Source: Anaerolineae bacterium
GTDB taxonomy: Bacteria; Chloroflexota; Anaerolineae; Anaerolineales; Villigracilaceae
Assembly: GCA_017303735.1 (NCBI GenBank)
Contig: JAFLCF010000049.1
Location: forward strand, 1-24,071
Direction of reading: 5' to 3'
DNA: 24,071 bases
The notes below the pieces were generated by a model that ran no database searches, was not told the DNA's origin, and saw only the letters and a program-made list of their open reading frames with translations. A program made the position numbers and the translations under genes. The first letter of the stretch is position 1. Each line of letters opens with the position of its first letter. Below, piece after piece: positions 6,788-15,360 of this stretch.

Positions 6788-7915
6788 ATGACTAATTACT
6801 TAATTCGACGATTTTTCCAGATGAGTTTGGTGATTATCGCCGCTTCAATGGCGATCTATTTTATTTTGTGGCTTGCGCCGGGTGGACCGTTGGATGAATT
6901 AAGACAAGCCGGCCGGGGTGGGCGCGCAAACCAAGGGTTTAACGATGAACAGATCGCCCGCATTGCTGAATATTTAGGTTTGCATCGTGGTCCATTTTGG
7001 GGCTATCTTGCCTGGTTGACTGGCGAAGATTGGTTTGACAATATTGGGAGAGCCGAGCTTCAAACCTCCACTTGCCGCTCCGTCGAATCCACCTGCACTT
7101 TGGGTGTTATCCGTGGCGATTTTGGAACCTCATGGAATGTGGCGCGCGGTTCACCCGTGGGAGATGTTTTACTCTCTCGTTTACGCAACACCTTGATCCT
7201 AATGGTTTCTGCCACAGTTGTTTCACTGGTCATTGCCATTCCGATCGGCATCTTTTCCGCCGTCAAGCAGTATTCACGCCTTGATTATTTTGTCACTTCA
7301 TTCTCCTTTTTTGGCACCGCCATGCCGGTATTCTGGTTCGGCTTGATGATGATCATCTTGTTTGGGGGGAATCAATCGCCGCTTTATAAAGCATTCGGAT
7401 TCCCTTATTTACCAACTGGAAATGTAGTTCTTGTGCGGGCGCCTCTTCCTGGTAGCCTGCTTGAATTGCTGAATGCAACCCCTGGGTCTGCATTGGATAT
7501 TGCGGTTCATGCCTTGCTGCCGACCATTGTCTTGTCCCTTCTGTATATGGCAGGCTGGAGCCGTTTCATGCGCACCGCCATGCTTGAGGTTTTGCGCCAA
7601 GATTACGTCCGCACTGCCCGTGCAAAAGGTTTGAAGGAACGTGTTGTCATTATGAAACATGCCATGCGCAACGGGTTGATCCCACTAATTACGATCGTGG
7701 TATTCCAGATCCCTGGCATCTTTGGTGGTGCAACAATTACCGAGACGGTTTTCAACTGGCCTGGTATGGGGTTCCTCTATGTGTATGCCCTGGCTGCAAA
7801 TGACTATCCCGTAGCCATGGCGTTCCTGTTTGTTAGCGCGGTTTTGGTTGTGATCGCTTCCCTTATCGGGGATATTCTTTATACTGTTGTAGACCCTCGC
7901 ATACGCCTGGGTTAA
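6788..7915 (+). CDS. ABC transporter permease, DppB/OppB type
   Basis: A 375-residue inner-membrane permease of the peptide/nickel ABC importer family. Residues 1-30 form the usual first membrane helix (YLIRRFFQMSLVIIAASMAI). The BPD_transp_1 core begins about residue 128 with the RLRNTLILM helix, and the EAA coupling loop is ARAKGLKERVVIMKHAMRNG (about 276-295). It is longer than typical DppB (about 310-340). The excess lies in the outer loop after TM1, which holds two cysteines (C96 and C103) that could form a disulfide. The ribosome binding site is weak (GAAAGGG about 12 nt upstream). It pairs with the next gene to form the channel. Confidence 0.94.
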   Translation: MTNYLIRRFFQMSLVIIAASMAIYFILWLAPGGPLDELRQAGRGGRANQGFNDEQIARIAEYLGLHRGPFWGYLAWLTGEDWFDNIGRAELQTSTCRSVESTCTLGVIRGDFGTSWNVARGSPVGDVLLSRLRNTLILMVSATVVSLVIAIPIGIFSAVKQYSRLDYFVTSFSFFGTAMPVFWFGLMMIILFGGNQSPLYKAFGFPYLPTGNVVLVRAPLPGSLLELLNATPGSALDIAVHALLPTIVLSLLYMAGWSRFMRTAMLEVLRQDYVRTARAKGLKERVVIMKHAMRNGLIPLITIVVFQIPGIFGGATITETVFNWPGMGFLYVYALAANDYPVAMAFLFVSAVLVVIASLIGDILYTVVDPRIRLG

Positions 7916-7941
7916 CCTTTCTGGATCGGAGATATTCATAC

Positions 7942-8862
7942 ATGGCAGTTGCTCAACTGAATTCAGAAACACTCTCAACCATCAAGGAAGAGAAATGGTA
8001 CGTCGTTATTGGACGACGCTTCCTAAAACATAAATTGGCAGTGGTTGGGATGGTGATCGTTGTAATTTTTGTATTTCTGGCGGTCTTTGCCAATACTCTT
8101 GCCCCCTACGACCCCTATAAACAGAATCTGGCACCTTCTTATTCAAACCCTTCTTCGGAGCATATTCTTGGCACCGATGAACTTGGACGGGATGTCTTCA
8201 GCCGCTTGTTGTATGCCGCACGTATCTCATTGTTTGTGACGGTGCTCGTAAATTTTGTGGGCGAAACCATCGGTGTTATTGTAGGTGCGGTTTCAGGGTA
8301 TTTTGGCAAGTGGGTCGATGCACTTATTCAACGTATTGTTGAATTTCTACTGACGCTTCCCACTCTTCCTCTTCTATTGTTCTTTTCCGCCATGCTGCGC
8401 GGTATGACGATCCCCGGGCTGCCAGATGAATGGTCCAAGGCGGTCATCATTTCCCTTGTATTGATCGCCTTTGGCTGGCTGGGTGCCACCCGCCTTGTGC
8501 GCGGCATGGTGTTGGGCTTACGCGAGTTGGATTTTGTACAAGCTGCCCGTGCAATGGGATCCAGCGACTGGCGAATCATCACAAAACATATGATCCCGAA
8601 TTCGCTTGCTCCGGTCATCGTCAACCTTACCCTTGGGCTTGGCGGCGTGATCGTTTTGGAAGCGGCTTTGTCCTTCCTCGGCTTTGGGATCACCCCTCCT
8701 GTACCAACCTGGGGCAATATGCTGCAGAACGTTCAAGAACGTATGTGGCAGCAACCCTGGCTTGCTTTTTATCCCGGATTGTGCATTTTCCTGATGTCTC
8801 TATCCTTTAACTATATAGGTGATGGGTTACGCGATGCGCTTGATCCGCGCCTCAAACTTTAA
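7942..8862 (+). CDS. ABC transporter permease, DppC/OppC type
   Basis: A 306-residue second permease. It has the OppC-type cytoplasmic N-terminus and first helix (FLKHKLAVVGMVIVVIFVFLAV, written here in part: residues about 28-50). The hallmark HILGTDELGRDVFSRLLYAARISL follows in the outer loop, spanning about residues 73-96. The EAA loop ARAMGSSDWRIITKHMIPNS lies about residues 205-224, followed by the last helices and a C-terminal GLRDALDPRLKL. It starts 26 nt after the first permease with GGAGA upstream, so both are on one transcript. Confidence 0.94.
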   Translation: MAVAQLNSETLSTIKEEKWYVVIGRRFLKHKLAVVGMVIVVIFVFLAVFANTLAPYDPYKQNLAPSYSNPSSEHILGTDELGRDVFSRLLYAARISLFVTVLVNFVGETIGVIVGAVSGYFGKWVDALIQRIVEFLLTLPTLPLLLFFSAMLRGMTIPGLPDEWSKAVIISLVLIAFGWLGATRLVRGMVLGLRELDFVQAARAMGSSDWRIITKHMIPNSLAPVIVNLTLGLGGVIVLEAALSFLGFGITPPVPTWGNMLQNVQERMWQQPWLAFYPGLCIFLMSLSFNYIGDGLRDALDPRLKL

Positions 8863-8883
8863 TTCTTATTGTGGAGAGCAGGA

Positions 8884-9315
8884 ATGAAAAAAATAACTTT
8901 TGTATTAATTTTGATAATGATAACCGTATTGGGTTTGACCGGCTGCGGACGACCAGCAGCCGTAGCAGATAAAACAGACGATGAGATCATAGCTGCTACA
9001 GCAACTGTGCAAGCCAACCTTGATTCCCTCCCAGCCGATGTCCCCATTCACCCTGAAGCTGAGACGTTGAAGTTTGCCGCAGCGAACACGAGCATCTCAT
9101 ACATTGTTACGGGTGATGTGGATACAATCACAAATTACTACCGATCCGAGCTGGAAGCCCTGGAATGGACGAAACGTGGGAATAGCCCTGAAAGTCCCAT
9201 TGGCGGCGCAATCACGATCTTGCGCGTCAAGCCAGACAAGAATATCTCTGTTACAATTCAGTCAATTCCGGAAAGTGATCAAGTCCGGGTTTTGATTACA
9301 CTCATCCTCAAGTAG
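8884..9315 (+). CDS. Small lipoprotein of unknown function in the ABC operon
   Basis: A 143-residue predicted lipoprotein. The signal MKKITFVLILIMITVLGLTG precedes Cys21 (lipobox LTGC). The mature part is a small soluble domain with the segments VPIHPEAETLKF, YIVTGDVDTITNYYRSEL and NISVTIQSIPESDQVRVLITLILK. The distance between a small-residue helix and alternating strands resembles the fold of proteins that bind or modulate, but no family was recognised. The ATG at 8884 is chosen over 8869 because GGAGAGCAGGA precedes it and the signal starts there. It lies 21 nt after the second permease, with the operon continuing, so a role with the transporter is inferred. Confidence 0.8.
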   Translation: MKKITFVLILIMITVLGLTGCGRPAAVADKTDDEIIAATATVQANLDSLPADVPIHPEAETLKFAAANTSISYIVTGDVDTITNYYRSELEALEWTKRGNSPESPIGGAITILRVKPDKNISVTIQSIPESDQVRVLITLILK

Positions 9316-9330
9316 TTATTAGAGCATAGA

Positions 9331-9882
9331 GTGAACGAAACCCATCGGCAAAGTACAGGCAAGACTGCCTCAGTCTTGAACTTCATATTGACAATTTTTC
9401 TGTCGATCATGATGTGCATTTATCTGAGCTTGGCTGCCTACACCAAAGACGCACTCTGGTTTTATCCCGTTTTTGAGGCACAACCAGCATTTGGTATCGT
9501 GCGTTGTTATGGTGATGAGGTCGTTTTACAGGATGGCTCTGAACAACTTGCCGCGATTACAGTGATGGTAAACGAGCAGATCTCCGGTGACAAACGCTGG
9601 GATGAGTTGAACCTGACCGACGAAACGTTCAACTATTATCAAACCAGTGGGCAGATGGTGATTCTTGAATTGCATTACGACCAGCCTCAGCGAATCCATT
9701 CCTTCAGCCCGTTCTTTTCGAACTTTGATACCTTGCTGATCCCGTTGGATGGACGTCATGCGGAGAAGAATATAATTTTTAGCTTGGTAAAGGAAAAACC
9801 CTCGGGCGGTTCCTTCCACTTGGAAACCTTCGCCCCTGTGCTTTCCTATATTGAAAGTAAAGACTTGTGTACGTTGAAATAA
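9331..9882 (+). CDS. Membrane-anchored protein of unknown function in the ABC operon
   Basis: A 183-residue protein starting at a GTG only 15 nt after the preceding lipoprotein gene. One N-terminal membrane helix (about residues 16-36, LNFILTIFLSIMMCIYLSLAAY) anchors a domain of about 145 residues predicted to lie outside. That domain is rich in aromatic residues and in strand-like stretches (GIVRCYGDEVVLQDG, GQMVILELHYDQPQ, ENNIIFSL-like). No family was recognised. The weak ribosome binding site and tight spacing suggest translation is coupled to the gene before it. Two cysteines are present outside the helix (about residues 54 and 180). Confidence 0.75.
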   Translation: MNETHRQSTGKTASVLNFILTIFLSIMMCIYLSLAAYTKDALWFYPVFEAQPAFGIVRCYGDEVVLQDGSEQLAAITVMVNEQISGDKRWDELNLTDETFNYYQTSGQMVILELHYDQPQRIHSFSPFFSNFDTLLIPLDGRHAEKNIIFSLVKEKPSGGSFHLETFAPVLSYIESKDLCTLK

Positions 9883-9917
9883 AACACATATCAAATTCCA
9901 AGGAGATCTGGTAAACC

Positions 9918-10943
9918 GTGTCTGAGATCAATCAACCCCTTTTGGAAGTAAAAAACCTTAAAACCTACTTCTATACCGAAGACGGCGTTGTACATGCCGT
10001 GGACGGTGTAGACTTCTCGATTTACCCTGGCGAAGTTCTTGGCATTGTGGGCGAATCTGGTTGTGGGAAAAGTGTCACCTCCCTGTCGATCATGCGTCTC
10101 ATCAGTGCCCCCGGCAAGATCGTGGAAGGTGAGATCAACTTTGACGGAAAGAACCTAGTCACTGCAAAAGAAGAAGAGATGATGCAGGTGCGCGGCAATC
10201 GCATCTCCATGATCTTTCAACAGCCGCAGTCTGCGCTTAATCCTGTATTTCGTGCCGGTGACCAGATTTCTGAAGTTTTGAACATTCACCAGGATTTTGG
10301 TAAAGAAGCCGGACGCGAACGCGCCGTCGAATTGCTGAAACTGGTTGGTATCCCTGAGCCCGAGCGACGGGCTGATGCGTTCCCCCATGAACTTTCCGGC
10401 GGTATGTCTCAGCGTGTCATGATCGCGATGGCGCTTGCATGTGTACCTGACCTTCTCATTGCCGATGAACCCACCACTGCGCTGGATGTGACCATTCAGG
10501 CTCAGATCCTCGACCTGATGCGCGACATGAAAAATCAACTCGGCTCCGCCATGATGCTCATCACCCATGACTTGGGCGTGATCGCAGAAATGGCGAACCG
10601 CGTCGTCGTGATGTATGCCGGTGAGATCGTTGAAGAATCTCCGGTGGCAACCCTCTTTGATAAACCGCTTCACCCCTACACCCAGGGCTTGATCGGCTCC
10701 ATCCCGGTTCTCGGTGAGATCCGTGAGCGTTTGGATGTCATTCCCGGCAGTGTTCCCAACCTCATCAATTTGCCGCAAGGTTGCCGTTTTGCTCCGCGTT
10801 GCCGCGCCCGTGTAGACCATAACCTCACCGTCTGTACTGATCAGCACCCAGGTCTGGTTGAAGTCTCTGAAGGTCACAAGGTTCGCTGTTGGTTGTATCA
10901 AGATGCTAACGGGCATACCGCCCCATTGAAATCTGGAAAATAA
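9918..10943 (+). CDS. ABC transporter ATPase, DppD/OppD type
   Basis: A 341-residue ATP-binding subunit. It shows Walker [10 protein letters not shown] (45-53), a Q-loop in [11 protein letters not shown], the signature LSGGMSQRV, Walker [13 protein letters not shown] and the H-loop in LITHDLGV. The C-terminal oligopeptide-transporter extension has the clustered cysteines [20 protein letters not shown] and RCWLYQ. Related DppD subunits are reported to hold an iron-sulfur cluster in this extension, but whether this one does is an inference. GTG start at 9918 with AAGGAGAT about 12 nt before it. It works with the following ATPase as a heterodimer. Confidence 0.94.
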   Translation: MSEINQPLLEVKNLKTYFYTEDGVVHAVDGVDFSIYPGEVLGIVGESGCGKSVTSLSIMRLISAPGKIVEGEINFDGKNLVTAKEEEMMQVRGNRISMIFQQPQSALNPVFRAGDQISEVLNIHQDFGKEAGRERAVELLKLVGIPEPERRADAFPHELSGGMSQRVMIAMALACVPDLLIADEPTTALDVTIQAQILDLMRDMKNQLGSAMMLITHDLGVIAEMANRVVVMYAGEIVEESPVATLFDKPLHPYTQGLIGSIPVLGEIRERLDVIPGSVPNLINLPQGCRFAPRCRARVDHNLTVCTDQHPGLVEVSEGHKVRCWLYQDANGHTAPLKSGK

Positions 10944-10959
10944 AAGGAATCATGCACTT

Positions 10960-11949
10960 ATGAATACAATGAACAAACAGGAACAACCAGATATCTTGGT
11001 GGTGGATAAACTTGTAAAATATTTCCCCGTCCGTTCGGGGTTGCTTCAACGCGTAACCGCCTGGGTACAGGCAGTGGACAAAGTCAGTTTTGCTGTCAAA
11101 AAAGGTGAGACTCTCGGCATGGTGGGGGAATCTGGCTGTGGTAAAACGACGGTCGGGCGTACCCTTCTGCGCCTTGTTGAACCCACTTCAGGCGAAGTCA
11201 CATTCGAAGGCAAGAACATTCTAAAAATGGGACAACGCGAACTGAAACCCCTGCGCCGCGATATGCAGATCATCTTTCAGGACCCCTACGCCTCCCTAAA
11301 CCCGCGTATGCCGATCGGCGAATCCGTCATGGAAGGCTTGCAGATTCACAATGTTGGGCGCCCGAAAGAACGCTGGGAGATCGCCATTAACATGCTTAAG
11401 AAGGTGGGCTTGGAGGAATACCATGCCCGACGTTACCCGCATGAGTTCTCAGGCGGTCAACGTCAACGTATCGGCATTGCCCGCGCTCTGGCGTTGAATC
11501 CCAAATTCATCGTCTGTGATGAGCCGGTCTCTGCTCTTGATGTTTCCATTCAATCCCAGGTTTTGAATATCCTCAAGGATCTTCAAAATGAATTTGGGCT
11601 TACGTATCTCTTCATCGCGCATAACCTCAGCGTGGTCGAACATATTTCAGACCGAGTTGCCGTGATGTACCTCGGCAAGATGGTGGAGTTGACCGACCGC
11701 GAATCGCTCTACCGCGAACCCTTGCACCCGTACACCAAGGCTCTCCTTTCCGCCATTCCGGTACCGCATCCGAACGTCAAGCGAGAACGCACCATTCTCA
11801 AAGGCGATGTGCCCAGCCCGCTCAACCCGCCGAAGGGTTGCCGTTTCCACACTCGCTGTCCTATTGCCGTTGCTCATTGCTCCCAACAGGAACCGGAGTT
11901 CAAGGAAGTTCGCCCGGGTCACTGGGTGGCTTGTTTCCTTGCAGAATAA
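10960..11949 (+). CDS. ABC transporter ATPase, DppF/OppF type
   Basis: A 329-residue partner ATPase. Walker A is GESGCGKTT (about 58-66), the Q-loop segment [13 protein letters not shown] carries the OppF-specific spelling, the signature is [15 protein letters not shown], Walker B is [12 protein letters not shown] and the H-loop is FIAHNLSVV. The C-terminus again has clustered cysteines ([10 protein letters not shown] and AHC, then VACFL). It starts 16 nt after the first ATPase. It is the last gene of the operon, with a strong terminator 12 nt after its stop. Confidence 0.94.
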   Translation: MNTMNKQEQPDILVVDKLVKYFPVRSGLLQRVTAWVQAVDKVSFAVKKGETLGMVGESGCGKTTVGRTLLRLVEPTSGEVTFEGKNILKMGQRELKPLRRDMQIIFQDPYASLNPRMPIGESVMEGLQIHNVGRPKERWEIAINMLKKVGLEEYHARRYPHEFSGGQRQRIGIARALALNPKFIVCDEPVSALDVSIQSQVLNILKDLQNEFGLTYLFIAHNLSVVEHISDRVAVMYLGKMVELTDRESLYREPLHPYTKALLSAIPVPHPNVKRERTILKGDVPSPLNPPKGCRFHTRCPIAVAHCSQQEPEFKEVRPGHWVACFLAE

Positions 11950-11961
11950 AAGAACGATTTC

Positions 11962-11990
11962 AAAAGAGACCGTCACGACGGTCTCTTTTT
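11962..11990 (+). terminator. Rho-independent terminator of the ABC operon
   Basis: AAAAGAGACCGT (11962-11973), loop CACG, then ACGGTCTCTTTT (11978-11989) and further T bases. The 12-bp perfect stem with a U-tract is a textbook intrinsic terminator. Confidence 0.93.
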
Positions 11991-12003
11991 TATTTTCAAT
12001 GGG

Positions 12004-12009
12004 TATAAT
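12004..12009 (+). promoter_or_regulatory. -10 box of the second binding-protein gene
   Basis: A perfect TATAAT 6 nt before an ATG at 12016 and 33 nt before the preferred ATG at 12043. It sits 14 nt after the terminator of the transporter operon, so the second binding protein is transcribed separately. No good -35 is visible. Confidence 0.6.
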
Positions 12010-12042
12010 AATCTTATGACTACATCTGCACGGGCAGGGAAC

Positions 12043-13965
12043 ATGAAAAACAAACGACTTCTTTACATACTCCTCACTCTCCTTCTTGTAATTCCAGCAT
12101 GTTTGACTGCCCCAACTCAAACCCTAACCCCAACCCTCGAACCTGAATCGGAAAACACACCTGATATCCCAGCGCCTTCACAGAACGTCCTCACGGTATG
12201 TTTGGGGCAGGAACCAAACAGCCTTTATCCCTTTGGAGAATTGAACGCCGCCGCGCGAAGCGTGTTAGCCGCGATCTATGATGGTCCCATTGACACCATT
12301 GGCTACGAATATCAACCAGCCATCCTGACACAGCTGCCATCATTTGATAATGGCGATGCCCAGGTCATCAAAACTACAGTGCAAGCTGGCGACACCCTGG
12401 TAGATGCAGCAGGCAACCTGACTCAATTAACGACTGGTTTGCGAGTGCGACCTGCAGAGTGTCGAAACGATGATTGTGCAATTACTTATGATGGCGTCAC
12501 CCCGCTTGAAATGGACCAAATGGTCGTCACATACCGCTTGCGTTCTGACCTGACATGGTCTGACGGCACACCGCTCACCGCCGACGACTCGATCTACGCG
12601 TTCGAACTCCAACGCGAGGCAAACCTAAATCCTTACCTGATCGAACGCACACAAACTTATGAGGCTGCTGACGAAAACACCTTGCAATGGTTTGGCATTC
12701 CCGGTTTTATTGACCCAACCTATTTCATTAACATTTGGCAGCCTGCTCCAAAACATGCCTGGAGCGAATTCCCCGCATCACAACTACCCGATGTCGATAT
12801 TTCTTCGCGCACACCCATTGGTTGGGGTCCCTTCGCCATTGCAGAATGGATTCCCGGCGAAAGCATTACCCTTGAAAAAAATTCAAACTATTATCGGATT
12901 CGAGATGGCTACCCCAAATTGGACGGAGTTCAATTCCGCTTCATTCCCGACCCCGACCTGGCTCTGTCCGAATTGATCGCTGGTCGCTGTGACCTGATCG
13001 ACCCCACCATCAACCTGGAAGACCATGTTGGCTTGCTTCAGGAAATGCAGACTGCCGATCAGGCACAGATGTTCGTCACCACAGGCACAAGCATGGAATG
13101 GCTTGGCTTGGGAGTTGTTCCCGCCTCCTACGATAATGGATATGACATCCAAAAAGACAGGCAGAATTTCTTTGCCGATACATACACCCGGCAGGCGCTC
13201 GCTTATTGTCTTGACCGTCAAACGATCTCAACAAACATCCTGTATGGATTAACCGATGTCCCAACCTCCTATCTTCCATCCAATCACCCTGCCTTTGATT
13301 CAAACATCGCCGTCATTCCCCATGACCCTGAAATAGGCATCTCCCTGCTTGAGCAGGCAGGCTGGCTTGACTCAGACGATGACCCATCCACGCCGCGCCG
13401 CGCCATTTCCGTGCGGAATGTGGCATACAATACGCCGCTTGTTTTGAAATACCAGACCACATCTACAGCCCAACGCAGACAGGTTACAGCCATCATCGAA
13501 GCCTCTCTCGCAGAATGCGGCATTGGCTTGAACGTGGAATTCCTCACCCCGAATGAGCTTTACTCCCCGGGTCCGGCTGGGGCGCTCTTTGGGCGTCAAT
13601 TCGATCTGGCACAATATGCTCTGGGGGTTGAAAGCATCGAACCTCCGTGCAGTTGGTTTACCAGTGCTTCGATACCCTCTGAAGCCAATTCGTGGGTGGG
13701 TGCAAATATCACGGGCTATGGTAATGAAGCCTATGATTCGGCTTGTCAAACCGCCCAGTCTTCTCTGCGCGAAGACCCGTCGTATCTGCCTTCCTATCGC
13801 GAAACCCAGATACTTCTTAGCGAGGATCTTCCAGCCATTCCGTTATATGCACGGTTGCGAATCGCTGCGGCACGCCCTGATCTGTGTGGTTTTGCACTCG
13901 ACCCTACCGCCAATCCATTATCGAACATTGAGACCTTTGGCATCGGCGAGACCTGTCAAAACTGA
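12043..13965 (+). CDS. Second peptide-type substrate-binding lipoprotein
   Basis: A 640-residue SBP_bac_5-type binding protein, a diverged paralogue of the one at 4702-6642. The shared framework includes LTVCLGQEPNSLYP, WSDGTPLTADDSIYAFEL, GWGPFAIAEWIPGESITL, AYCLDRQTIS and an ending with LPAIPLYARLRI. The signal peptide MKNKRLLYILLTLLLVIPA precedes Cys20. The start at 12043 is chosen because the lipoprotein signal begins there and GCAGGGA lies before it; the ATG at 12016 would match a leaderless mRNA and add 9 residues. The linker is rich in Pro and Thr and does not have the Glu repeat of its paralogue. It has no own permeases, so it may feed the transporter upstream with another substrate. 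Confidence 0.9.
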   Translation: MKNKRLLYILLTLLLVIPACLTAPTQTLTPTLEPESENTPDIPAPSQNVLTVCLGQEPNSLYPFGELNAAARSVLAAIYDGPIDTIGYEYQPAILTQLPSFDNGDAQVIKTTVQAGDTLVDAAGNLTQLTTGLRVRPAECRNDDCAITYDGVTPLEMDQMVVTYRLRSDLTWSDGTPLTADDSIYAFELQREANLNPYLIERTQTYEAADENTLQWFGIPGFIDPTYFINIWQPAPKHAWSEFPASQLPDVDISSRTPIGWGPFAIAEWIPGESITLEKNSNYYRIRDGYPKLDGVQFRFIPDPDLALSELIAGRCDLIDPTINLEDHVGLLQEMQTADQAQMFVTTGTSMEWLGLGVVPASYDNGYDIQKDRQNFFADTYTRQALAYCLDRQTISTNILYGLTDVPTSYLPSNHPAFDSNIAVIPHDPEIGISLLEQAGWLDSDDDPSTPRRAISVRNVAYNTPLVLKYQTTSTAQRRQVTAIIEASLAECGIGLNVEFLTPNELYSPGPAGALFGRQFDLAQYALGVESIEPPCSWFTSASIPSEANSWVGANITGYGNEAYDSACQTAQSSLREDPSYLPSYRETQILLSEDLPAIPLYARLRIAAARPDLCGFALDPTANPLSNIETFGIGETCQN

Positions 13966-14076
13966 TTATTCTTCATATTGCGAATTTTGCTATAATTCGA
14001 ACATTCTTACGGAATTTCACCGCGAAATTCGTGGCTCGAAAGAATTTATTTATTATCCCTTGCAGAGATTCTGCAA
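13966..14076 (+). promoter_or_regulatory. Promoter and leader of the receiver-domain gene
   Basis: An extended -10 box TGCTATAAT lies at 13988-13996 without a clear -35. The leader of about 75-90 nt contains GAATTTC/GAAATTC and ATTCTT/AAGAAT nested inverted repeats (about 14004-14046), which could fold or form a protein site. Confidence 0.5.
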
Positions 14077-15165
14077 ATGAGAGCAGGTGGCATGGTTCGA
14101 AATCTATTGCTTGTAGATGACCAACGAGATATTCTTCGGCTTTTGCGCGCCACATTGGATACGCTAAAGAACAAGGATATTCAGATCTACGAAGCCCAAT
14201 CTGGCGAGGAGGCGATGCTTGAATCGTCCCGCCACAAGATCGATATGCTGGTTTCCGATTACAAACTCCCCGGCATAAGCGGGGTTGAATTGATGCATAA
14301 GGTTCGAGCGCGCCACCCTGAGGTGAAGGTGATCTTCATCACCGGTATGACCGAAAAGAAGATGCGCGACGAAATGCTCAATAGCGGTGCATTTTCGATC
14401 TTCGATAAACCCATTCCCATGGCTGATTTTTTAGATTCGGTCGAGCGTGGGCTTGGGCTCGTGCAAACCATTTTTCCACCCGAACACAACTCTGGTGCGA
14501 CAGGCAGTGGCGAACCTCAGCAAACCCGTCTTTCAGACCTGCTCGCCAACTTTCGGCAGGATTTCAACGCGGATGCGGTGTTCTTGCTCAATGAGCGCGG
14601 TCTGATCAATGCCCGCACCGGCAACTTGCACGACCCCAGCATGGAAGTTTCTCTCATCTCCACATTGATGGCGATCCATGGCACCAGCATGAAAGTGGCA
14701 CGCCACAATCATCAGGAAAGTATCGAGTCGTATCATGTGTTTAGCGGTGGAGATCATGATCTATTGTTCATTCCAGTGACGCCGCTCTATGCCCTGCTTG
14801 TTGCGGGGAAAGGACTTGCAACCGAGGACCAGATCCTTGAATCGGTCCGTGGTTTGGTTGCCTTGCGTGGGCAGGTGGAAAAAGCTCTTGCCTCCATTGG
14901 GGCAACCGGCGAACTGAAGTTCAAAACTGCACCCGCTGCAGCCCCTCCCACTCCCAAAAGACAAACAGATCAACTGGCAAAAGCCACCCCTGCACCAGAA
15001 ATGGAAGCGTTGCTGAAACAAGGGGCGGTAGAGAAGCCAAAGGAAAAATCGACGGATGATTTTTGGGAATCAGCGGCGCAGGACCTGGGTCGGAAGTCAT
15101 TGAACCCTGAAGTGATCTCGCTTGAAGAAGCAAAAAAAATGGGACTTGTCCCTGGTAGTGAATAG
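14077..15165 (+). CDS. Response regulator with receiver domain and unrecognised C-terminal part
   Basis: A protein of 362 residues. The receiver domain covers about residues 7-128 with the acidic pair D14-D15, phospho-acceptor D61 in VSDYKLPG, T89 in FITGM and K111 in DKPIP, so phosphorylation looks possible. A central part of about 120 residues (LSDLLANFRQDFNADAVFLLNERGL, residues about 150-265) resembles a small roadblock/GAF-like sensor fold by pattern, but this is only inferred. Then comes an Ala/Pro/Lys linker and a short acidic end. There is no DNA-binding domain and no adjacent histidine kinase, so it is probably a signalling adaptor of an orphan kind. ATG at 14077 or 14092 are both possible; the second has AGGTGG close before it. 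Confidence 0.8.
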   Translation: MRAGGMVRNLLLVDDQRDILRLLRATLDTLKNKDIQIYEAQSGEEAMLESSRHKIDMLVSDYKLPGISGVELMHKVRARHPEVKVIFITGMTEKKMRDEMLNSGAFSIFDKPIPMADFLDSVERGLGLVQTIFPPEHNSGATGSGEPQQTRLSDLLANFRQDFNADAVFLLNERGLINARTGNLHDPSMEVSLISTLMAIHGTSMKVARHNHQESIESYHVFSGGDHDLLFIPVTPLYALLVAGKGLATEDQILESVRGLVALRGQVEKALASIGATGELKFKTAPAAAPPTPKRQTDQLAKATPAPEMEALLKQGAVEKPKEKSTDDFWESAAQDLGRKSLNPEVISLEEAKKMGLVPGSE

Positions 15166-15173
15166 AATTGTGA

Positions 15174-15179
15174 TACAAT
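15174..15179 (+). promoter_or_regulatory. -10 box of the tRNA gene
   Basis: TGATACAAT is an extended -10 (TACAAT at 15174-15179) that would place the start about 4 nt before the tRNA. No matching -35 at the usual distance; it overlaps the end of the upstream gene's 3' flank. Confidence 0.5.
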
Positions 15180-15190
15180 TTCGCCCGCAC

Positions 15191-15264
15191 TGGGGCATGG
15201 TGCAATGGCAGCACACCAGCCTTTGGAGCTGTGGATCTTGGTTCGAATCCAGGTGCCCCAGCCA
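15191..15264 (+). tRNA. tRNA-Gln (anticodon UUG)
   Basis: A complete cloverleaf is seen. The acceptor TGGGGCA pairs with TGCCCCA; the D stem is GTGC/GCAC; the anticodon stem is CCAGC/GCTGT around loop CTTTGGA with anticodon TTG; the variable loop is GGAT; and the T stem is CTTGG/CCAGG with loop TTCGAAT. G73 and an encoded CCA follow. The 27-43 pair at the top of the anticodon stem is a C-U mismatch, and one T-stem pair is a T-G wobble. The initial T of the acceptor is usual for bacterial tRNA-Gln. Confidence 0.95.
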
Positions 15265-15268
15265 GACA

Positions 15269-15286
15269 CGTCCGCTGCGGCGGACG
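15269..15286 (+). terminator. GC hairpin directly after the tRNA
   Basis: CGTCCGC, loop TGCG, GCGGACG, starting 5 nt after the tRNA CCA, followed by AATTTCTC rather than a T-run. It may help define the 3' end of the tRNA precursor, with the next hairpin acting as the true terminator. Confidence 0.5.
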
Positions 15287-15298
15287 AATTTCTCAAAC

Positions 15299-15348
15299 GG
15301 GATTTGTAGCGGAGCAAGGTTATCCCCGCACAAATCCTGTTTTTATTA
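15299..15348 (+). terminator. Second hairpin with T-run before glmU
   Basis: GGATTTGT (15300-15307) pairs with ACAAATCC (15330-15337), with GCGG/CCGC extending the stem inward, and TGTTTTTATT follows. It probably terminates the tRNA transcript just before the glmU start, or acts as an attenuator if tRNA and glmU are co-transcribed. Confidence 0.65.
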
Positions 15349-15360
15349 TGAGGTGACTGA

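Noticed and set aside
10155..10916. A 253-codon open frame opposite the first ATPase gene
   Set aside because: Shadow of a gene with intact ABC motifs; composition is His/Gln-rich as expected for a reverse frame.
15191..15264. tRNA as an integration site for a mobile element
   Set aside because: No integrase gene and no direct repeat of the tRNA 3' end was noticed in the window; the genes after it are housekeeping.
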